The notes beneath the pieces were generated by a model. That model saw only the letters and a list, made by a program, of their open reading frames with translations, was not told the DNA's origin and made no database searches. From positions 1,337,321 through 1,401,320 of the forward strand of contig NZ_KQ759763.1 in the NCBI RefSeq assembly GCF_001482195.1: 64,000 bases of DNA. Reading direction: 5' to 3'. The position numbers were made by a program, and so were the translations under genes. Positions 30,925 through 40,293 of the stretch are shown piece after piece. Numbering within the stretch: position 1 is the first letter of the stretch; every line of letters begins with the position of its first letter. Origin of the DNA: Luteimonas abyssi. Lineage in GTDB: Bacteria > Pseudomonadota > Gammaproteobacteria > Xanthomonadales > Xanthomonadaceae.

Positions 30925-33900
30925 GTGAGCACGCCAGCCAATTCCTCCATCGACCAGCGCGCCCCCGAGCGCGAGACCGAGACCGCGCCGCTGCGCTTCG
31001 TCACCGCCGCCAGCCTGTTCGACGGCCACGACGCCGCGATCAACATCATGCGCCGGCTCATCCAGTCGCAGGGCGCGGAGGTGGTGCATCTGGGCCACAA
31101 CCGCAGCGTCGAGGACGTGGTGCGCGCTGCCCTGCAGGAGGACGCCGACGGCATCGCGCTGTCGAGCTACCAGGGCGGGCACGTCGAGTACTTCAAGTAC
31201 ATGGTCGACATGCTCAAGGAGCGCGGCGCCGGCCACATCCGCGTCTTCGGCGGTGGCGGCGGCACGATCACGCCCGAGGAAATCCGCGAGCTGCAGGACT
31301 ACGGCGTCGAGCGCATCTACCACCCCAACGATGGCATGAAGATGGGCCTCGTCGAGATGATCGAGGACGTGGTGCAGCGCGCCCGCACCGGCCGCGAGGG
31401 GAGGGAACGGGAACGTGGGGAACGGGGTCAGAGTCACTTTTCGGGGATCGAGTCTCGGTCTGCCCGGGATGGCGCCCCGAAAAGTGACTCTGACCCCGTT
31501 CCCTTTCCTCCCGACATCGACGACGAGATCGGCATCGGCCGCGTGCTCTCGCGGATCGAGACCGGAGAACTGGGCGAGGGCGAGCTCTCGAAGCTCCGCA
31601 AGGCATGGCAACTGGCCGGCGGCCGCACCCCGGTCATCGGCATCACCGGCACCGGCGGCGCCGGCAAGTCGTCGGTCACCGACGAACTGCTCAACCGCTT
31701 CCTCGCCAGCTTCCCCGAGATGCGCATCGCGGTGATCTCGGTCGACCCCACCCGCCGCCGCACCGGTGGCGCGCTGCTGGGCGACCGCATCCGCATGAAC
31801 TCGTTGCGCAGCCACCGCGTCTACATGCGCTCCATGGCCACGCGCCGCCAGAACGTCGCCACGAACGCCGTGCTCAAGGACTGCATCGGCTTCCTCAAGG
31901 GCCTCGCGTTCGACCTGGTGATCGTGGAGACCGCCGGCATCGGCCAGTCGGATTCGGAGATCGTGGATCTGGTCGATTTCCCGATGTACGTCATGACCAG
32001 CGACTACGGCGCTGCCAGCCAGCTGGAGAAGATCGACATGATCGACTTCGCCGAGCTCATCGTGCTCAACAAGTACGACAAGCGCGGCGCCGAGGACGCC
32101 CTGCGCGACATCCGCAAGCAGTGGAAGCGCAACCGCGTCGCCTTCCAGACCGCCGACGCCGACGTGCCGGTCTATCCCACCATCGCCAGCCAGTTCAACG
32201 ACCCCGGCGTGAGCTGGATGTTCGAGAACCTGTGCCGCCTGCTGCGCGAGAAGGGAAAAGGGGAGGGCAAAGGGGGTCAGAGTCACTTTCCCCCCGCTCA
32301 ACCCGTATCGGGCGAGATCGCAAAGGGGGAAAGTGACTCTGACCCCCTTTTCCTCTCCCCCCGCTGCGACTTCCGACCCAGCATCGACACCACGCTGAAG
32401 GAACCGCGCGCCACCGTGCTGATTCCCGGCAGCCGCGTGCGCTATCTCGCCGAGATCGCCGAAGGCGGCCGCCGCATCAACAGCGACATCGAACGCCAGG
32501 CCGAAGCCGCCGACCGCGCGCAATCCTTCTGGCAGGCCCTCAGCGAACTCCAGGACCCCGCACTCCCGAAACCCTTGGATCTCTACGACGGCGACGCCCT
32601 TCTCCCCCCCGCGAACTCGAGTGCTTCCCTTCTCCCGCCCGCGGGAGACAAATCGGCAGGGACTGCCGATTTGGACGGCGCAGCCGCCCGAAGGGCGAGC
32701 GACATGGATGTCGCGAGTCTAGGTGCCCGAAGGGCGGATGAGGGCGCTCCCGCTCCTGCCGTAGACCGCTCCCTCCTGACCCTCCGCCAGCGCTATAACG
32801 ACGCCGTCCAGGCCCTCTCCAGCGACCACCTGCGCCAGCTGCGCGAATGGCCCGCACGCCTGAAATCCATCACCGACGACGTCAACGAATACCAGGTGCG
32901 CGGCAAGACCATCCGCGTCGAGAACTACCGCGAATCGCTCAGCCACCAGAAGATCCCCAAGATCGCCGCGCCCACCTACAAGAGCTGGGGCGAGCTGCTG
33001 ACCTTCCTGGGCAAGGAGAACCTGCCGGGCAGCTACCCCTACACCGGCGGCGTGTACCCGTACCGCCGCACCGGCGAAGACCCGATCCGCATGTTCGCCG
33101 GCGAGGGCACGCCCGAGCGCACCAACCGCCGCTTCCATTACCTGTCCGTCGGCCAGCCGGCCGCGCGCCTGTCCACCGCGTTCGATTCGGTCACCCTCTA
33201 CGGCGAGGACCCGGCGCCGCGCCCGGACATCTACGGCAAGATCGGCAACTCCGGCGTCAACATCCCCACGCTGGACGACATGAAGAAGCTCTACTCCGGC
33301 TTCGACCTGTGCGCGCCCACCACCAGCGTCTCGATGACCATCAACGGCCCCGCGCCGATGATCCTCGCGCTGTTCATGAACACCGCCATCGACCAGCAGG
33401 TGGAGAAGTACCTCAAGGCCGACGACGCCCGCTGGGCCGAGGCCGAGAAGACCATCGACGCCTTCTTCGAAACCCGCGAGCGCCCGCGTTACCACGGCGA
33501 CCTGCCCCCCACCAACGACGGCCTCGGCCTGGCCCTGCTGGGCATGACCGGCGACCAGCTGGTGGACGCGGACACCTACGCCCGCATCAAGGCCGAGACC
33601 CTGGCCACCGTGCGCGGCACCGTGCAGGCCGACATCCTGAAAGAAGACCAGGCCCAGAACACCTGCATCTTCAGCACCGAGTTCGCGCTGCGGATGATGG
33701 GCGACATCCAGCAGTACTTCGTCGACCACAAGGTCCGCAACTTCTACTCGGTCTCCATCTCCGGCTACCACATCGCCGAGGCCGGGGCGAACCCGATCAG
33801 CCAATTGGCGTTCACCCTCAGCAACGGCTTCACCATCGTCGAGTACTACCTCGCGCGCGGCATGCGGATCGACGACTTCGCGCCCAACCTGTCGTTCTTC

Positions 33901-34794
33901 TTCTCCAACGGTATGGACCCGGAATACACCGTCATCGGCCGCGTCGCCCGCCGCATCTGGGCGCGCGCCATGCGCGAGCGCTACGGCGCCAACGAGCGCA
34001 GCCAGATGATGAAGTACCACATCCAGACCAGCGGCCGCTCCCTGCACGCGCAGGAGATCCAGTTCAACGACATCCGCACCACGCTGCAGGCGCTGTACGC
34101 GCTGTTCGACAACTGCAACTCCCTGCACACCAACGCCTACGACGAGGCCATCACCACGCCCACGGAAGAAAGCGTGCGCCGCGCCGTGGCCATCCAGATG
34201 ATCATCAACAAGGAGCTGGGGCTGAACTTCTGCGAGAACCCCTGGCAGGGCAGCTTCATCGTCGACAAGCTGACCGACCTGGTGGAAGAGGCCGTGTACC
34301 AGGAGTTCGAGGCCATCAGCGACCGCGGCGGCGTGCTGGGCGCCATGGACACCATGTACCAGCGCGGCAAGATCCAGGAAGAATCCATGTACTACGAGCA
34401 CAAGAAGCACGACGGCTCGTTGCCCCTGGTGGGCGTGAACATGTTCCTGCCTAAAGAAGGCGGCGGCGAGGTCGCTACCGAGATCGAGCTGATTCGATCC
34501 ACGGAGGAGGAGAAGGGGCAGCAGATCGCGAACGTGCAGGCGTGGCAGGCCGGACGGAATGCCCTGGCGCCAGCGCTTCCCCCTCTTCCGCCTGCGGGAG
34601 AGGGCCGGGGTGAGGGCGCTCTTGAGCCCGGCAACACCGCCTCAAACGACCACCAACTGGCGTACCTTCAGCATACCGCCCGTGCGCGCGAGAACGTGTT
34701 CGCGGCGCTGATCGAGGCGGTGAAGACGCATAGCCTGGGACAGATCAGCCATGCGTTGTATGAGGTGGGTGGGGAGTATCGGCGGAATATGTAG
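30925..34794 (+). CDS. icmF: Fused isobutyryl-CoA mutase (IcmF)
   Basis: IcmF interconverts isobutyryl-CoA and n-butyryl-CoA using adenosylcobalamin. It fuses, in order, the B12-binding domain (about residues 20-155; [12 protein letters not shown] with His35 as cobalt ligand, [22 protein letters not shown]), a MeaB-type G-protein chaperone (about 200-440; P-loop [12 protein letters not shown] at 239, NKYD) and the mutase substrate domain (about 610-1200, [20 protein letters not shown] and following). The chain is 1289 residues, against about 1090 in known IcmF. The excess is four low-complexity insertions encoded by palindromic repeats, at about residues 158-196, 442-481, 558-612 and 1211-1246. 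Each is in frame and at a domain linker or near the tail. All catalytic motifs are otherwise intact. GTG start chosen by its GGAG. Confidence 0.95.
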   Translation: MSTPANSSIDQRAPERETETAPLRFVTAASLFDGHDAAINIMRRLIQSQGAEVVHLGHNRSVEDVVRAALQEDADGIALSSYQGGHVEYFKYMVDMLKERGAGHIRVFGGGGGTITPEEIRELQDYGVERIYHPNDGMKMGLVEMIEDVVQRARTGREGRERERGERGQSHFSGIESRSARDGAPKSDSDPVPFPPDIDDEIGIGRVLSRIETGELGEGELSKLRKAWQLAGGRTPVIGITGTGGAGKSSVTDELLNRFLASFPEMRIAVISVDPTRRRTGGALLGDRIRMNSLRSHRVYMRSMATRRQNVATNAVLKDCIGFLKGLAFDLVIVETAGIGQSDSEIVDLVDFPMYVMTSDYGAASQLEKIDMIDFAELIVLNKYDKRGAEDALRDIRKQWKRNRVAFQTADADVPVYPTIASQFNDPGVSWMFENLCRLLREKGKGEGKGGQSHFPPAQPVSGEIAKGESDSDPLFLSPRCDFRPSIDTTLKEPRATVLIPGSRVRYLAEIAEGGRRINSDIERQAEAADRAQSFWQALSELQDPALPKPLDLYDGDALLPPANSSASLLPPAGDKSAGTADLDGAAARRASDMDVASLGARRADEGAPAPAVDRSLLTLRQRYNDAVQALSSDHLRQLREWPARLKSITDDVNEYQVRGKTIRVENYRESLSHQKIPKIAAPTYKSWGELLTFLGKENLPGSYPYTGGVYPYRRTGEDPIRMFAGEGTPERTNRRFHYLSVGQPAARLSTAFDSVTLYGEDPAPRPDIYGKIGNSGVNIPTLDDMKKLYSGFDLCAPTTSVSMTINGPAPMILALFMNTAIDQQVEKYLKADDARWAEAEKTIDAFFETRERPRYHGDLPPTNDGLGLALLGMTGDQLVDADTYARIKAETLATVRGTVQADILKEDQAQNTCIFSTEFALRMMGDIQQYFVDHKVRNFYSVSISGYHIAEAGANPISQLAFTLSNGFTIVEYYLARGMRIDDFAPNLSFFFSNGMDPEYTVIGRVARRIWARAMRERYGANERSQMMKYHIQTSGRSLHAQEIQFNDIRTTLQALYALFDNCNSLHTNAYDEAITTPTEESVRRAVAIQMIINKELGLNFCENPWQGSFIVDKLTDLVEEAVYQEFEAISDRGGVLGAMDTMYQRGKIQEESMYYEHKKHDGSLPLVGVNMFLPKEGGGEVATEIELIRSTEEEKGQQIANVQAWQAGRNALAPALPPLPPAGEGRGEGALEPGNTASNDHQLAYLQHTARARENVFAALIEAVKTHSLGQISHALYEVGGEYRRNM
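31415..31506. repeat. REP inverted pair inside icmF, insertion 1
   Basis: Left arm GGAACGGGGTCAGAGTCACT and TTTCGGGG, right arm CCCCGAAAAGTGACTCTGAC and CCCGTTCC. The arms are the same as in the intergenic pair at 30037-30121. Translated in frame it gives [20 protein letters not shown] and DSDPVPF. It lies between the B12 and G-protein domains. Confidence 0.92.
32264..32356. repeat. REP inverted pair inside icmF, insertion 2
   Basis: Left arm AAAGGGGGTCAGAGTCACTT and TCCCCC, right arm GGGGGAAAGTGACTCTGACC and CCCTTTT. Translates to [14 protein letters not shown] and, after it, [10 protein letters not shown]. Between the G-protein domain and the mutase domain. Confidence 0.92.
32594..32745. 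repeat. CCTTCTCCCGC-type repeat inside icmF, insertion 3
   Basis: Contains GCCCTTCTCCCCCCGCGAAC, CCCTTCTCCCGCCCGCGGGA and GGTGCCCGAAGGGCGGATGA, GGGC. It also carries AAATCGGCAGGGACTGCCGA, ATTT, a smaller palindrome. In frame it encodes about 50 residues of no recognisable fold just before the mutase domain. Confidence 0.85.
34574..34624. repeat. CCTTCTCCCGC-type repeat inside icmF, insertion 4
   Basis: GCTTCCCCCTCTTCCGCCTG, CGGGAGAGGGCCGGGGTGAG, GGCGCT. It encodes [15 protein letters not shown] near the C-terminal end of IcmF, before the conserved tail [20 protein letters not shown]. Confidence 0.8.
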
Positions 34795-34825
34795 ATCTAA
34801 TCTGATGTGTTCGCATGGAGGTGGA

Positions 34826-35671
34826 ATGCGCGGTTTCAATAGTGTGAGAGTTCATCGGGGAAGGATTTATCAAAGGCGCGCCGCCTTGAAGCGCAGCCGG
34901 GGTGGCGGGGTTAAGGCGGCTGTGCGTTTAGTTCGAGGTGCGGAGGGATACGGTTCCTTGTATTCCATTCGCACGCACTTGGCCGAAGTTTATGGCCGGT
35001 CCTTGTCCGAGATATTTAACATAATCGATAGTCGGGACAGGTCGCGATATTATATGGTTTCGTACTTGTCGCGTACTCTTTTGGAAACTTCCGCCGCTGC
35101 CGCGTTGAGTAGGCTGGATCCTTTTCGCGTTCTGGCACTACGCAAAGCTCAAGCTGATGGTCAGTACGATCCGGGTCGTCGCTCACTCCTTGCCATCGAA
35201 TGGGGGCGGGATGTCATTACGAAGGATGGCGGGGACAGACCTCAATGGTCGTCTCTGAAAGGCCTAGACGCATATTCGAGAGGTTTGCTCGACAGTCCTT
35301 GGCTAAGCTTGGCGTTTGCTGATGCAATAAGTAGATCTGCGGATGCTGCCCGTCAAAATTCGGGCCCTTGGATTAGGGATTTGAGAGAGAAAGATCCCGA
35401 ATCACTTTGGAGATTCATTCGAGGGCAATGCGCTCAGCTCTACTCAAGTCTTTCGAAGCTTGTGCATGTTGAATTTATGGATAAATTGGCCGAAAGTGAT
35501 CATGCAGGAATTGTTGATAATGCTATCAGGTCGATCAAAATTTCTATGCTAATCGTATACGTTTCTAACTTCTTAGATCATTCCTCGGGATGTCTCAGTT
35601 CGGAAATTGCCGTTGGGGATTTGATGCGAGCGCAATTGGATCTTGCGGAGGTTAATTTTGGCCGGCTATGA
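34826..35671 (+). CDS. Protein of unknown function, first gene of an AT-rich two-gene module
   Basis: A 281-residue, mostly helical protein I do not recognise. The N-terminus is very basic (RVHRGRIYQRRAALKRSRGG). Later segments include SRYYMVSYLSRTLLETSAAA, ALSRLDPFRVLALRKAQADG and QLYSSLSKLVHVEFMDKL. The L-S-K-x-V-H stretch is reminiscent of the helix with a conserved His in HEPN-type proteins, but this is weak. Base composition is clearly AT-richer than the surrounding 65-70% G+C genes, suggesting recent transfer. The start follows an excellent GGAGGTGGA. Its last 14 bases overlap the next gene, so the two products are probably made together. Confidence 0.75.
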   Translation: MRGFNSVRVHRGRIYQRRAALKRSRGGGVKAAVRLVRGAEGYGSLYSIRTHLAEVYGRSLSEIFNIIDSRDRSRYYMVSYLSRTLLETSAAAALSRLDPFRVLALRKAQADGQYDPGRRSLLAIEWGRDVITKDGGDRPQWSSLKGLDAYSRGLLDSPWLSLAFADAISRSADAARQNSGPWIRDLREKDPESLWRFIRGQCAQLYSSLSKLVHVEFMDKLAESDHAGIVDNAIRSIKISMLIVYVSNFLDHSSGCLSSEIAVGDLMRAQLDLAEVNFGRL

Positions 35672-37136
35672 CGAAGAGCGGGGGTTGATTTTAGCTGCTG
35701 AGGACTGTCCTCCAGAGCTGTTTGACTCATACCATAAATTTTCAGCGCATGATTTTGCAATCATAAGAAAACTGGTCGCGCACGGTCCAATATTGATTCG
35801 AGGGGGGCGAGGTTGCGGAAAAAGTGCGTTGATGATCGCCGCTTATCGAAAGTTAAAGGTTGAGGATGATTCAGCTTTTGGTGTTTATCTTAGTTTGCGT
35901 CACCTGCCCCTTCTGAGGAGTACAGGTGCAGATTACGAGAAGTTTTTCTTAACGCTTCTCATCGAAAGTGTGGCAAATGCCAGTGCTCGCTTCGGATTCG
36001 ATTTTTCTCCGGAGGCTGACACTCACTCCGTGCGTACGGCGCTTAATGATTTGGCGTCTTCGATAGGCAAGCGCATTGTAATACTATTCGACGACGCGGC
36101 TCATATCGGTCGAGAGGCTTCGTTGCAAGAATTTTTTGATCTTTTCAGGACACTTTCTTCCAGTCTAATTTCCTGTAAGGCGTCTATTTATCCAGGTGTG
36201 ACTAGGTTTGGGGCGCGCTTCGATGTTTATAACGATGCTACCGTTGTGGATGTCGCTCGTAGCGATGAGGATCCCGGATTTCAAGAGTTATTTGCAGATG
36301 TAGCTCGCGCTCGATTTCCTAGCGTGGTGAATGTTGTAAAAGTCTCGAAATCTATGAGCCAAGAGGATTTCTTTGGCTTTGTAGGGCAGTCTGTGTTGGG
36401 TAATATGCGGGGTTTTGTTTACGCGATGAACGCCGTGGAGCGAGTCAGCGATGAGAGGATAGTTGGCTTGCCCTTACTGGGGCGCGTACTGAAAGAACTT
36501 TCTTCGAATTATTATTGGCCTCTTCTGGACGAGTTGCGGCCGAAGCTCGGTGGTTACGAGGACATGCTCGTTGCTTCTACCGATGTTGCTGAGGTCGTTT
36601 TCGAAAAGTGCGGTGGGTTGGAGAGTAATTACGCTCTAATTCATAGGGATGTGGTTTCAAAATTTTCAAAAGCCTTGGAAATTCTTGAATACGCCGGTTT
36701 TATTGCGAGGCGTGATGTTTCGATGGCAATGAAAAGTGGAGGTCGCGGAGCTCGTTATTCATTGAATTTGTGTGGCCTTCTTGAGAGCGTGCCCGGATCC
36801 CGTATTACTCAGGGGCTTTTTGATTACTGGGTGGGCGGGGCTGACTATGTGGAGTTCCACAGAGGGGGCTCAGATTTTTCAGAGGTTGTGGTTCCTGAGG
36901 TGAGAGAGAATGCCGATCTAGGTGTTCTTGGTATGGGTATAGATAACTTGCTTCGCTCCAATGCTTATCCGTACGGATTAAGCGAGCAGAAAATTTCTGT
37001 TCTTGAAAAGGCTGGCTATAAGACTATCGGGCTACTCGCTGAGGCTAGCGAAGAAGATCTGATGTCGCTCTATAGTGTTGGAGAGGTTATGGCTAAGAGA
37101 ATCAAGTTTGTCGCCCATCAAGCGATCTGGATGTGA
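35658..37136 (+). CDS. AAA/P-loop ATPase with winged-helix and C-terminal HhH region
   Basis: A 492-residue ATPase. Walker A is GGRGCGKS (residues 49-56, preceded by VAHGPILIR) and Walker B is VILFDD (141-146). A sensor-like strand (KASIYPGVTRFG, about 174-185) fits a Cdc6/ORC-like or STAND-related AAA core. A winged-helix-like segment follows (SKALEILEYAGFIARRD), and the C-terminus (LSEQKISVLEKAGYKTIGLL, then AEASEEDLMSLYSVGEVMAK) is a helix-hairpin-helix DNA-binding motif. TTG 35658 is the start because GGAGG sits exactly 6 bases before it. The AT-rich composition matches the preceding gene only. The pairing suggests a DNA-sensing defence or mobile-element role; this is inference. Confidence 0.8.
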   Translation: MAGYDEERGLILAAEDCPPELFDSYHKFSAHDFAIIRKLVAHGPILIRGGRGCGKSALMIAAYRKLKVEDDSAFGVYLSLRHLPLLRSTGADYEKFFLTLLIESVANASARFGFDFSPEADTHSVRTALNDLASSIGKRIVILFDDAAHIGREASLQEFFDLFRTLSSSLISCKASIYPGVTRFGARFDVYNDATVVDVARSDEDPGFQELFADVARARFPSVVNVVKVSKSMSQEDFFGFVGQSVLGNMRGFVYAMNAVERVSDERIVGLPLLGRVLKELSSNYYWPLLDELRPKLGGYEDMLVASTDVAEVVFEKCGGLESNYALIHRDVVSKFSKALEILEYAGFIARRDVSMAMKSGGRGARYSLNLCGLLESVPGSRITQGLFDYWVGGADYVEFHRGGSDFSEVVVPEVRENADLGVLGMGIDNLLRSNAYPYGLSEQKISVLEKAGYKTIGLLAEASEEDLMSLYSVGEVMAKRIKFVAHQAIWM

Positions 37137-37150
37137 TATGCGAGCCAAGA

Positions 37151-37335
37151 TAACGGGGTCAGGTCCACTTATCTAGGATGACGCCGCGCGAGCGGCGACG
37201 TAGGCCAGTCAGGGGGACGGCATGCGACAGGGATTGAAGCAGGGGGGCGCATCGCCGGGACGATGCGCTGACGAGGGTGCGGCGATACCGGCTGAGGCAT
37301 CTCTTCGCCGCTTATCGCCAGGAGGTCGGCTCTAC
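37151..37335. repeat. Duplicated segment A: REP motif plus decayed 5' end of the Mrr-like gene
   Basis: It opens with TAACGGGGTCAGGTCCACTT and runs through GGCATGCGACAGGGATTGAA, closely matching 39123-39310 (the start of the Mrr-like gene), then diverging after about 175 bases. Its reading frame is broken by small indels, so it is a pseudogene fragment. The rest of the 512-base gap before the PLD-like gene (37336-37648) shows no gene. Confidence 0.8.
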
Positions 37336-37648
37336 CAGAGCGCCCGGAACACCGGCGGAAGTGCGACGACTTCCATCCAGGGCGCGGCAACTTCGCTGCA
37401 GTGGGCGTGCCGTGATGTGCAGCTTCGAATAACGGTTCCAGGTTCACTTAGCCTGCGTTGAGGGATGGGTACCTGCAAAGAGGCGGGTTTCGGCTTCCAC
37501 GATCGCGCCCCCAGATGCGCTGCTGTTGCAGGTAGGAAACTGCAGTTGGCGCCGTTTCGCCCCCCTTTCGTGCCGCGGGTGGCTCCAACATCTCGGCCTG
37601 GTCCCTCGACTAACATCGTTTGCTGACGCCGGGGAAGGAGCCTGCATC

Positions 37649-38989
37649 GTGAAGCTGTATGCGAACGCGTTGAACCGTAACTACCTGCGGAGTGTTTTGC
37701 CGGGCCCGAACGACGAAGTCGAATGGGTCAAGGCAGCGATCGCCTACGGTGACGACGAGAGGACCCTAGTGCAAAGCTGCTTGGACAAGCGGAAGCGGCT
37801 CGACATCTGGATGCGGTATGACCATACGGTTCCGGTGGCACCGAAACTGCTTAGGCACCTGTTGTCATGTGCATCGAGGAACGTCTTCTGCAGGCTTGTA
37901 CCGGATGTCCTGCACGCGAAGGTGATCTGGTGGCGGGGCTATGGGGTCTACATCGGCTCCGCGAACCTGACGGATCGCGCCTGGATGACCAGCATCGAGC
38001 TAGGGGCTTTCCTTCCAGAAAGTGAGCTCGAAGCGGGGCAGCAGATGGGCGAACTGGAAAGGTTCTTCGACACGCTGGACGGCTATGACCGAGTGTTCGA
38101 CCTGACGGAGGAGGTGATTCGGGAACAGGAGGCAATCCAGCGCGAGCGCAGCAAGGACGACGCTGAAGTTAACGCGAAAGCGCGCAGGCGCAGGAGCGTG
38201 CCGGAGTGGAGCGGTCCTGACTTCGCGGGCGACAGGCAGAACGTAATCAATCGCCAGAGAGATCAGTTCGTCAAGGAATGGAGGAGCGGCGTAGCGATTC
38301 TCGATGGCCTCGCGGAACAGGCGCCGCACTATCGGCCGGTTTGGCTGCACGCGGACGTTCCGTCGCGCTGGCAGGCGGATCAGTTCCTTCACGCGTACTA
38401 CTACAACAGAGTCGCCGAAGGTGCGGCGCATCCATTCGAGGACCACTATCGTGCCAATTTTCGCGATCCTCAAGGCGCGTCGAAGGCCGCACTTGAATGG
38501 TGGGCTGACTTGCCGTCACCACCCTCCGATGAAGACATCAACTGTCATGAGCGCGCGCCTACGATCCGCCGGATTCTGCATCAGGATCGCCATCATCTGA
38601 TGTCAAGTGACGACCTTTACGAACTGCTTCAAGCGAACCATTCCAGCAGAGACCATATCCGGCGAATGACCCTTAGCCAGCTGCATGTCGATGTCGCCGA
38701 TGCCGATGGCGTTGATCGTATTCGTGCCTTCGCAGACTGGCTCTGGAAGCAACGTAACGCGAGCGGGGAGTCGTTTTTCGAGCTAATTAGATACGTGATC
38801 GATGGCGGTACGGTGGCGGATCTACCCATTAGGCTGTTCGATGCGACTGAGGCCCGTGCCTTTGCACACGTAGGCAAGAATCAGCTCGCAGAGATTGCTG
38901 GCTGGGCACGGCCCGAGAAGTACGGACCGCGAAATGGCCGTACCAGCAAGGCGCTGCGGGCACTCGGCTACAACGTGCGAGTGTACTGA
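37649..38989 (+). CDS. PLD-fold nuclease-like protein
   Basis: A 446-residue protein with one N-terminal HKD half-site: VLHAKVIWWRGYGVYIGSAN (His89, Lys91) and LTDRAW. A single HxK with G-S-x-N is typical of PLD-superfamily endonucleases that form the active site by dimerisation, as in BfiI/NgoFVII-type enzymes and bacterial Nuc. The remaining 330 residues have no family I recognise and include basic stretches (KARRRRSVPEWSG) and several Trp-rich helices. GTG start with GGAAGGAG 9 bases upstream. The gene lies between two near-identical 190-base segments, suggesting arrival by duplication or transposition, and next to an Mrr-like nuclease. A defence role is inferred. Confidence 0.8.
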   Translation: MKLYANALNRNYLRSVLPGPNDEVEWVKAAIAYGDDERTLVQSCLDKRKRLDIWMRYDHTVPVAPKLLRHLLSCASRNVFCRLVPDVLHAKVIWWRGYGVYIGSANLTDRAWMTSIELGAFLPESELEAGQQMGELERFFDTLDGYDRVFDLTEEVIREQEAIQRERSKDDAEVNAKARRRRSVPEWSGPDFAGDRQNVINRQRDQFVKEWRSGVAILDGLAEQAPHYRPVWLHADVPSRWQADQFLHAYYYNRVAEGAAHPFEDHYRANFRDPQGASKAALEWWADLPSPPSDEDINCHERAPTIRRILHQDRHHLMSSDDLYELLQANHSSRDHIRRMTLSQLHVDVADADGVDRIRAFADWLWKQRNASGESFFELIRYVIDGGTVADLPIRLFDATEARAFAHVGKNQLAEIAGWARPEKYGPRNGRTSKALRALGYNVRVY

Positions 38990-39122
38990 CGCCGCGTAGC
39001 AATGGGTGCTGAGCGCGTCTATGCCAGGCTCGAAGTCCCAGCGGACACGACGACGTATGCGGAGAGCCTCCTCTCCGCACGCCGGAAAAACAGGCGGCGT
39101 CGTGGAAGAGTAGGGTGCCAGA

Positions 39123-39310
39123 GATAACGGGGTCAGGTTCACTTATCTAGGATGACGCCGCGCGAGCGGCGACGTAGGCCAGTCAGGGGGACGGCATGCG
39201 ACAGGGATTGAAGCGGGTGGCGCATCGTCGGGACGATGCGCTGACAGGGGTGCGGTGGGATCGGCTGGAGCATCTGCTCGCCAGCTATTACCGCGATGCT
39301 GGCTACGCGG
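39123..39310. repeat. Duplicated segment B: REP motif plus intact 5' end of the Mrr-like gene
   Basis: Begins ATAACGGGGTCAGGTTCACT, continues TATCTAGGATGACGCCGCGC and GAGCGGCGACGTAGGCCAGT, and enters the Mrr-like coding sequence. It is the counterpart of segment A at 37151-37335, in direct orientation and about 1.97 kb away. The two flank the PLD-fold gene. Confidence 0.8.
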
Positions 39311-40149
39311 TCGATCACGTCGGCACGGGCGGCACGTCCGCGGCGTTCGATGGCGGCGTGGATCTCGAACTGCGGCGTGGGGATGAGGTCGTGCTGGTGC
39401 AGGTCAAGCACTGGAATGCGTACAAGGTGCCGCACAACGAGGTGAACCAGTTGATCGGGCTGATGATCAACGCACGGGCGACCGGCGCGATCTTGGTGAC
39501 GAGCGGGGAGTTCACCAAGGCCGCCATCGAGGCGGCCACGCGACACGGCCATGTGCGGTTGATCGATGGCGACGAGTTGCGCGCGATGCTGGGGGCGTTG
39601 CCCGAGCCGCCGGCATCGTCGGATCTGCCGGCCGATGCGCCTGCGCTATCGAGAGGTGAGCGCATCGCCACACGGGTGGGCGAGCATCTGGTGCACACGG
39701 CGATGGACCGGCTGGTTCCTGGGCCGCGCGGGGGGCGGGGCGGGGGCATCAAGCTCACGCTCGGGCTGATGGCCGCGAAGGCGCTGTTCTCGTTGGCGGT
39801 CCTGGCCGGCGGGTTCTTCATGTTCAAGCAGCTGATCGAGGGGCTGAATTTCGGCGTGCCGCGCTCGGCAGCGACAGCACCTGCATCCGGCGCACCGTCG
39901 CAGGCCCGCGGTGCGCCCGCGGCCATGCAGTCGGCCCCGGCGTCGATGTCGGTCGCAACGCATGCAATGCCGATTGCGGCAGAGGGAGCCGACTGTCGGG
40001 AGGTGATCGATCATTTCTCCGGCACGTTCATCGATCACTGCGCCCAAGCACGCGCATCACGCACGCCGTCGAGCGCGGATCAACAGGAGGCCCGGCGCAG
40101 GGCGGATGCCGCGATGGAGGTGCTGCGGGCGTCCACACCCGAGTTCTGA
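39196..40149 (+). CDS. Mrr-like restriction endonuclease with a transmembrane segment
   Basis: A 317-residue protein. Residues 20-115 are a restriction-endonuclease-like (Mrr_cat) domain with the D-(Q)xK signature: Asp56 in FDGGVDLEL and Gln69-Val-Lys71 in VVLVQVKHWNAYK, preceded by LEHLLASYYRDAGYAVDHVG. The domain usually cuts (often modified) DNA. A single membrane segment follows at about 185-205 (LMAAKALFSLAVLAGGFFMF), then a Pro/Ala-rich stretch and a short C-terminal domain. Membrane-anchored enzymes of this fold (DUF2034-type) are widespread and mostly uncharacterised. GGGGGA lies 6 bases before the ATG. Confidence 0.85.
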   Translation: MRQGLKRVAHRRDDALTGVRWDRLEHLLASYYRDAGYAVDHVGTGGTSAAFDGGVDLELRRGDEVVLVQVKHWNAYKVPHNEVNQLIGLMINARATGAILVTSGEFTKAAIEAATRHGHVRLIDGDELRAMLGALPEPPASSDLPADAPALSRGERIATRVGEHLVHTAMDRLVPGPRGGRGGGIKLTLGLMAAKALFSLAVLAGGFFMFKQLIEGLNFGVPRSAATAPASGAPSQARGAPAAMQSAPASMSVATHAMPIAAEGADCREVIDHFSGTFIDHCAQARASRTPSSADQQEARRRADAAMEVLRASTPEF

Positions 40150-40293
40150 TGCTCGTTGTGGGTGCTTGATTGACCGGCTCGTGCCTTCGCGTGCTGCGTC
40201 CGGTGTGTCAGACGTTTGTGTTGTTCCCATCCGCCAGGCGCCAGACGGCACTTGGCGATTCTTCTAGTCCCTATATCCACAGGATGGATGTCG

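Noticed and set aside
34826..37136. Abortive-infection or known named defence system
   Set aside because: I could not match either protein to a named system by motif; only the general AAA/HhH architecture is visible, so I left function open.
37151..39310. CRISPR-like direct repeats
   Set aside because: Only two copies, 2 kb apart and about 175 bases long; no short regular spacers and no cas genes anywhere in the window.
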